Shown here in pieces: positions 60,067-64,000 of a DNA stretch of 64,000 nucleotides (positions are counted from its first letter, which is position 1; each line of letters opens with the position of its first letter). The DNA is from Spirosoma sordidisoli. Its GTDB lineage: Bacteria > Bacteroidota > Bacteroidia > Cytophagales > Spirosomataceae. The stretch is taken from assembly GCF_004138325.1 (NCBI RefSeq), contig NZ_SBLB01000004.1, forward strand, positions 558,001-622,000. The letters are read 5' to 3'. The notes beneath the pieces were generated by a model, which saw only the letters and a program-made list of their open reading frames with translations, had not been told where the DNA came from and made no database searches. The translations under genes were made by a program, and so were the position numbers.

Positions 60067-61464
60067 ATGCATTTATTCGATACGCTTCGTTCGTTTCCGG
60101 TTTTTGAACACGTGCCTTCCGAGCAGCTTCAGTGGGTTGTTGACCGGGCCGAAGAAGCCGCCTTCGCGGCCAATGAGCCTATCAACAAAACCGGCGACCC
60201 GATCGACCACCTGATGCTGGTCCTGGACGGCCGGGTCCGGATCGAGTGGCCCAACAGCAACGGCGATGAAATTGCGATGTACGAACCCCAGTCGATTCTG
60301 GGGGTGCTGCCGTTTTCCAGACTCGTCAAAGCCATGGGGCAGGTGGTGGCCGACAGGCCGACTCACGCCCTTCTGCTGCACCGCAGTCACTTCCGCGAAC
60401 TGGCCCACGCCTGCTACGAACTGACCGAAGCGCTGGTTCATCAGATGACTACCCGCGTCCGGGACTTTACCCGGCAGGCGCAGCAGAACGAAAAAATGGC
60501 TTCCCTCGGCCGGCTATCGGCGGGTTTGGCCCATGAGCTGAACAACCCCGTAGCCGCCGTTGTCCGATCGGCCGATACGCTGAAAGAACACATGCGGGCC
60601 ACCCCCGAGGCTTTCAAAGCCATCATGCACCTGAGCCTGACCGACGATCAGGTCGACTCGGTCAACGAACTCATCTTCCGGAAAATTGACCAGAAACCAC
60701 CCGTGCTGACCATGATGCAGCGCAGCCGCCTGGAAGATGAACTGACCGACTGGCTCGACGATCAGGGGATTGACGGCGTTACCGACAGCTCGACGCTCGA
60801 CCTGGCGGGGCCGCTGGTCGACTTTGGCTTCACCGCCGACGATCTGGACTGGATCCTGGAACGCATCGGGGCTAACAATCTGGCGGGTGTCGTGGGCTGG
60901 CTGGTCGATAACCTCGTGACCGAAAAACTGGTCCGGGACATCAGCGAAGCCTCCAAACGCATCTCTACGCTGGTCGGCTCGATCAAGAATTACACCCACA
61001 TGGACCGGGGTTCGGGTAAAACCGAGGTCGACCTGCCCGAAGGCGTTCGCTCTACCCTCGTTCTGCTCGACCATAAACTCAAAAGCAAAAAGATCAGCGT
61101 AACGCTCGACTTCCCGCCCGACCTCCCGCTCGTCTGCGGCTGGCCGGGCGAGCTGAACCAGATATGGACCAACCTCATCGACAATGCCGTCGATGCGCTG
61201 CCGGAGGGCGGTCAGCTGACCATCCGCAGCGCCGTAGATCGCAACGAGTTTGTTCTCACCAAAGTCATCGACAACGGTTCGGGGATTCCGGCCGATATTC
61301 AGGATAAAATATTCGACCCGTTTTTTACGACCAAAGATATTGGCAAAGGTACCGGCCTGGGCCTCGACATCGTGCAGGGCATTATCCGACACCACAATGG
61401 GTCGATCCACGTCCGTTCCCAACCCGGCGAAACCGTTTTTTCGATCTGCCTGCCCATTCAATGA
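60067..61464 (+). CDS. Sensor histidine kinase with N-terminal cyclic-nucleotide-binding domain
   Basis: 465 aa, no membrane helix, so cytoplasmic. The N-terminal CNB/CRP-like domain (about 1-125) reads MHLFDTLRSFPVFEHVPSEQ, IDHLMLVLDGRVRIEWPNSN and EIAMYEPQSILGVLPFSRLV. The key Arg-Ala phosphate-binding motif of cAMP receptors is not obvious, so the ligand is open. The kinase core has His156 in SAGLAHELNNP, a long insertion with a divergent helical segment (about 180-290), and N, G1 and G2 boxes: NQIWTNLIDNAVDALPEGGQ, VIDNGSGIPADIQDKIFDPF and KDIGKGTGLGLDIVQGIIRH. Directly followed by a receiver-domain fusion gene. Confidence 0.92.
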   Translation: MHLFDTLRSFPVFEHVPSEQLQWVVDRAEEAAFAANEPINKTGDPIDHLMLVLDGRVRIEWPNSNGDEIAMYEPQSILGVLPFSRLVKAMGQVVADRPTHALLLHRSHFRELAHACYELTEALVHQMTTRVRDFTRQAQQNEKMASLGRLSAGLAHELNNPVAAVVRSADTLKEHMRATPEAFKAIMHLSLTDDQVDSVNELIFRKIDQKPPVLTMMQRSRLEDELTDWLDDQGIDGVTDSSTLDLAGPLVDFGFTADDLDWILERIGANNLAGVVGWLVDNLVTEKLVRDISEASKRISTLVGSIKNYTHMDRGSGKTEVDLPEGVRSTLVLLDHKLKSKKISVTLDFPPDLPLVCGWPGELNQIWTNLIDNAVDALPEGGQLTIRSAVDRNEFVLTKVIDNGSGIPADIQDKIFDPFFTTKDIGKGTGLGLDIVQGIIRHHNGSIHVRSQPGETVFSICLPIQ

Positions 61465-61465
61465 G

Positions 61466-61529
61466 TAATTGAGTGATGAGCGGTGCTGTAGCATCCGCTT
61501 ACTTACTCGCTCACTCATCTACTCAATTA
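61466..61529. repeat. Inverted repeat between kinase and response-regulator genes
   Basis: TAATTGAGTGATGAG (61466-61480) pairs with 61514-61529 with one bulged base. It covers the 76-bp gap between the two genes, and is the same ATGAGTGATGAG-type sequence as the element near 48196. It would fold in the mRNA and could set the ratio of the two proteins. Confidence 0.5.
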
Positions 61530-61540
61530 ACCTTATTCGT

Positions 61541-63202
61541 ATGCGTCTGCCCATTATTCTCTCGATTGACGACGACCCACAGGTACTTCAGGCCATCCAG
61601 CGTGATCTGCGGCAAAAGTACCGCCGGCAATATCGCATTCTCTGCACCGAATCGGCGCAGGAAGCCCTCGACTCGCTGACTGAACTTAAGAAAAAAGGGG
61701 AAGAAGTGGCCCTTTTTCTGTCGGACCAGCGCATGCCCGACATGACCGGCGTAGCGTTTCTGACGCAGGCGCGGCAGGTGTTCCCAAATGCCAAACGCGC
61801 GCTGCTGACGGCCTATTCGGACATCGATGCGGCTGTACGGGCCATCAACGAGGTGCAGCTGGACTATTACATTGCCAAACCGTGGGACCCACCCGAAGAG
61901 CGGCTCTACCCCGTGCTGGACGACCTCCTGAGCGACTGGCAGTCGAACCACCGGTCCGGCTTCGAGGGGCTGGCGCTGATCGGCTACCAGTTCTCTCCTC
62001 ACTCACACGACCTCAAGGATTTTCTGGCGGGCAACCTGTTCCCCTACCAGTGGCTCGATATCGAGAATAACCCCAAAGCGCAGGAACTGCTTACACTACA
62101 CGGCCTGACGCCCTCCGACCTGCCCGCCGTTGTGTTCGAAGACGGAACGGTACTGACGCAGCCCAGCCTCAGCGACGTCGGCGAAAAGCTCGGCCTGGTT
62201 CCCAAAGCATCGCAGGAGCTGTACGACCTGGCCATCATCGGCGCCGGACCGGCCGGGCTGGCAGCGGCTGTCTACGGCGGTTCCGAAGGGCTGCGGACCA
62301 TCCTGATCGACAAGCGCGGACCGGGCGGGCAGGCGGGTACCAGCTCGCGCATCGAAAACTATCTCGGCTTCCCCAACGGCCTGAGTGGTAGCGACCTGAC
62401 CCGGCGGGCCATTACCCAGGCGCAGCGATTCGGCGTGGAGTTTCTGGCCCCCCAGGAGGTTGTCTCCATTAATTCGCGGGGGCAGTATAAAGACATCAAC
62501 ATGGCCGACGGCAGCAAGGTCGTAGCGCGGGCGATCCTGCTCAGCACGGGGGTGTCGTACCATAAACTGGAGAACCCCAGCCTCGACCGGTTTACGGGGG
62601 CCGGCGTCTATTACGGAGCCGCCACCACCGAAGCCTATGCCTTCAAAGGTAAGTCGGTGTATGTGGTAGGGGGCGGTAACTCGGCCGGGCAGGGCGCCAT
62701 GTACCTGTCTCGAACGGCCTCGGAGGTATTCATCTGCATCCGTCGCCCCGACCTGACCGAAACCATGTCGCAGTACCTGATTGAGCAGATCGACCGAACG
62801 CCGAATATTACCGTGCTGGGCTGTACGGAAGTAATCGAAGCGCTGGGCAAAGACCAGATGGAATGCGTTGTGCTCGAGAACATGGATACCCACGAGCGCC
62901 GGACCGTTCCGGCCGCGGGCCTGTTCATCTTCATCGGCACCAAGCCCTATACCGACTGGATCGAGATGGACATCATCAAAGACCCCAAAGGCTTCATCGC
63001 CACCGGCCGGGATCTGGCCAAATACGCCGACTTCAAAAAAGTATGGCGACAGGCCCGCGAACCGTTCTCCCTCGAAACCTGCAGCCCCGGCATCTTTGCC
63101 GCGGGCGACGTTCGGGCGGGGGCCATGAACCGCGTAGCCTCGGCCGTAGGGGAAGGCGCAATGGCCGTCAGCTTCGTCCATAAATACCTCGCTGAGAACT
63201 AA
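61541..63202 (+). CDS. Response regulator fused to glutaredoxin-like and thioredoxin-reductase-like domains
   Basis: 553 aa from the ATG at 61541. Receiver domain (about 1-130): ILSIDDDPQVLQAIQRDL, Asp62 in LSDQRMPDMTG, ALLTAYSDIDAAV, YYIAKPWDPPEERLYPVL. A glutaredoxin-like segment (about 145-220) follows: LIGYQFSPHSHDLKDFL then LPAVVFEDGTVL. The Grx active-site CPYC reads SPHS here. The last ~325 residues are a thioredoxin-reductase-like flavoprotein: FAD loop LAIIGAGPAGLAAAVYGGSE (Gly234-Gly239), RGPGGQAGTSSRIENYLGFP, the NADPH loop VVGGGNSAGQGAMYLSR and FAAGDVRAGAMNRVASAVGE. The redox CxxC site is GAAT (359-362), so no dithiol is present. The kinase gene is 76 bp upstream. Confidence 0.93.
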   Translation: MRLPIILSIDDDPQVLQAIQRDLRQKYRRQYRILCTESAQEALDSLTELKKKGEEVALFLSDQRMPDMTGVAFLTQARQVFPNAKRALLTAYSDIDAAVRAINEVQLDYYIAKPWDPPEERLYPVLDDLLSDWQSNHRSGFEGLALIGYQFSPHSHDLKDFLAGNLFPYQWLDIENNPKAQELLTLHGLTPSDLPAVVFEDGTVLTQPSLSDVGEKLGLVPKASQELYDLAIIGAGPAGLAAAVYGGSEGLRTILIDKRGPGGQAGTSSRIENYLGFPNGLSGSDLTRRAITQAQRFGVEFLAPQEVVSINSRGQYKDINMADGSKVVARAILLSTGVSYHKLENPSLDRFTGAGVYYGAATTEAYAFKGKSVYVVGGGNSAGQGAMYLSRTASEVFICIRRPDLTETMSQYLIEQIDRTPNITVLGCTEVIEALGKDQMECVVLENMDTHERRTVPAAGLFIFIGTKPYTDWIEMDIIKDPKGFIATGRDLAKYADFKKVWRQAREPFSLETCSPGIFAAGDVRAGAMNRVASAVGEGAMAVSFVHKYLAEN

Positions 63203-63227
63203 ACGGACCAGGTCAGCAACGTTTTGG

Positions 63228-63259
63228 TTGGCAATACCTACGGGCTCGTTGTACCTTTG
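63228..63259 (+). promoter_or_regulatory. purM promoter
   Basis: TACCTTTG (63252-63259) fits TAnnTTTG, with a TTG 21 nt upstream (63228-63230), just after the regulator gene's stop. The start of purM lies 55 bp downstream. Confidence 0.6.
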
Positions 63260-63274
63260 GGTCGTTTTGTATCG

Positions 63275-63298
63275 ACAGCCACCTCCGGAGGTGGCTGT
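63275..63298 (+). repeat. Palindrome in the purM leader
   Basis: ACAGCCACCTCC followed by its exact complement, 24 bp with no loop spacer, 16 bp before the purM ATG. In the transcript it would form a stem of about ten pairs. There is no T-run, so it is more likely a leader structure or a protein site than a terminator. Confidence 0.5.
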
Positions 63299-63314
63299 TC
63301 ACTGATGACTGATT

Positions 63315-64000
63315 ATGACTGATCGTTACGCCCAGCGGGGAGTTTCCGCCAGCAAAGAAGACGTACACGCGGCTATTGCCCAACTCGACAAAGGCTTATT
63401 TCCGAAAGCGTTCTGCAAGATCGTGCCCGACACCCTGGCCGGCGACCCGGATTTCTGCACCATCATGCATGCCGACGGCGCCGGTACCAAATCGTCGCTG
63501 GCGTATCTCTACTGGCGCGAAACCGGCGATCGGAGCGTATGGCGTGGCATTGCTCAGGATGCCGTGGTCATGAATACCGACGATCTGATCTGCGTAGGCG
63601 CTACTGGTCCGATGCTGCTGTCGAGTACCATCGGCCGCAACAAAAACCTGATTCCGGGCGAGGTCATTGCCGACATTATCAACGGTACCGAAGACGTGCT
63701 GGCCATGCTGCGCGAACACGGCATCGATGTGTACAGCACCGGGGGCGAAACCGCCGACGTCGGTGACCTGGTCAGGACCATTATTGTCGACAGCACCGTT
63801 ATTGCCCGGATGCGACGCGATCAGGTTATCAGCAACGACCGTATTCAACCCGGCGACGTGGTGGTTGGGCTGGCCTCGTTTGGGCAGGCCACCTACGAAG
63901 ACCAGTACAACGGCGGTATGGGCAGCAACGGCCTTACCTCGGCCCGCCACGATGTGCTGGCCCACGCGCTGGCCGACGCTTATCCGGAGAGCTTCGACCC
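63315..64000 (+). CDS. purM: Phosphoribosylformylglycinamidine cyclo-ligase (AIR synthetase), 3' end outside window
   Basis: The frame from the ATG at 63315 stays open to the last base, about 228 codons, and is cut off by the window. It reads MTDRYAQRGVSASKEDVHAA, then FCTIMHADGAGTKSSLAYLY, GIAQDAVVMNTDDLICVGAT, LLSSTIGRNKNLIPGEVIAD, DVYSTGGETADVGDLVRTII and GGMGSNGLTSARHDVLAH. These are the PurM landmarks (HADGAGTK, NTDD, GGETAD, SNGLTSAR) of the long Bacteroidota type. The enzyme closes the imidazole ring in purine synthesis using ATP. It is a housekeeping gene with its own promoter. Confidence 0.93.
   Translation, partial: MTDRYAQRGVSASKEDVHAAIAQLDKGLFPKAFCKIVPDTLAGDPDFCTIMHADGAGTKSSLAYLYWRETGDRSVWRGIAQDAVVMNTDDLICVGATGPMLLSSTIGRNKNLIPGEVIADIINGTEDVLAMLREHGIDVYSTGGETADVGDLVRTIIVDSTVIARMRRDQVISNDRIQPGDVVVGLASFGQATYEDQYNGGMGSNGLTSARHDVLAHALADAYPESFD

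Noticed and set aside
61541..63202. Functional thioredoxin reductase
   Set aside because: The dithiol site is GAAT at residues 359-362, so the classical reaction is not possible.

Overview
The window is chromosomal DNA of a Bacteroidota member, most likely a Cytophagales organism close to Spirosoma or its relatives. This is inferred from a SusC/SusD pair with an ECF sigma factor and FecR-type anti-sigma, GldI-like FKBP lipoproteins, TAnnTTTG-type -7 promoter boxes, the alternative GlmU family, weak ribosome-binding sites and a GC-rich base composition. No rRNA, tRNA, CRISPR array, intact insertion sequence or phage was seen.

Layout. 1-4614: envelope protein folding (two FKBP-type and one parvulin-type isomerase) with rdgB between them. 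4840-11913: a CrtA-like carotenoid oxygenase, a GH95-like glycosidase, a lysine/glutamate-rich lipoprotein, a redoxin, a decayed sterol desaturase pseudogene and a secreted helical-toroid protein. 11965-18885: a TetR-controlled RND efflux system (TetR, TolC-like, membrane fusion protein, pump). Matching operators precede tetR and the pump operon, and a four-helix-bundle gene flanked by inverted repeats interrupts it. 18896-19275: palindromic tandem repeats. 19382-27866: a glycan-uptake locus (ECF sigma, FecR, SusC with STN domain, SusD, GH30 glycosidase). 28065-30697: a methyltransferase overlapping a gene for a beta-solenoid-like membrane protein. 30710-34479: M48 peptidase lipoprotein, GT2 glycosyltransferase, a secreted unknown and recX. 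34515-35060: a second array, five units of about 116 bp, sharing its palindrome with the first. 35075-38518: two secreted RraA-like paralogues divergent from an enolase-superfamily enzyme. 38588-41664: a TIGR01777 epimerase, then an AT-rich patch of small unknown genes and an orphan TonB C-terminal domain. 41871-47454: PadR regulator and two tandem FtsX/MacB-type permeases. 47637-52375: a conserved unknown, a 24-bp inverted-repeat element, then alt-glmU, holB, a RimB-like protease and rimK in one transcription unit. 52493-58095: a DxDD-motif protein, then an exported caspase / M48 / caspase operon. 58117-59917: SDR and ChaN-like genes. 60067-63202: a CNB-domain histidine kinase and a response regulator fused to glutaredoxin-like and thioredoxin-reductase-like domains. 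63315-64000: the 5' part of purM.

The best candidates for undescribed biology are the exported caspase/M48/caspase operon; the kinase with a redox-cysteine-less receiver/Grx/TrxR fusion; the methyltransferase plus solenoid membrane protein pair; and the two related palindromic repeat arrays. All functions come from reading motifs by eye; no database search was run.
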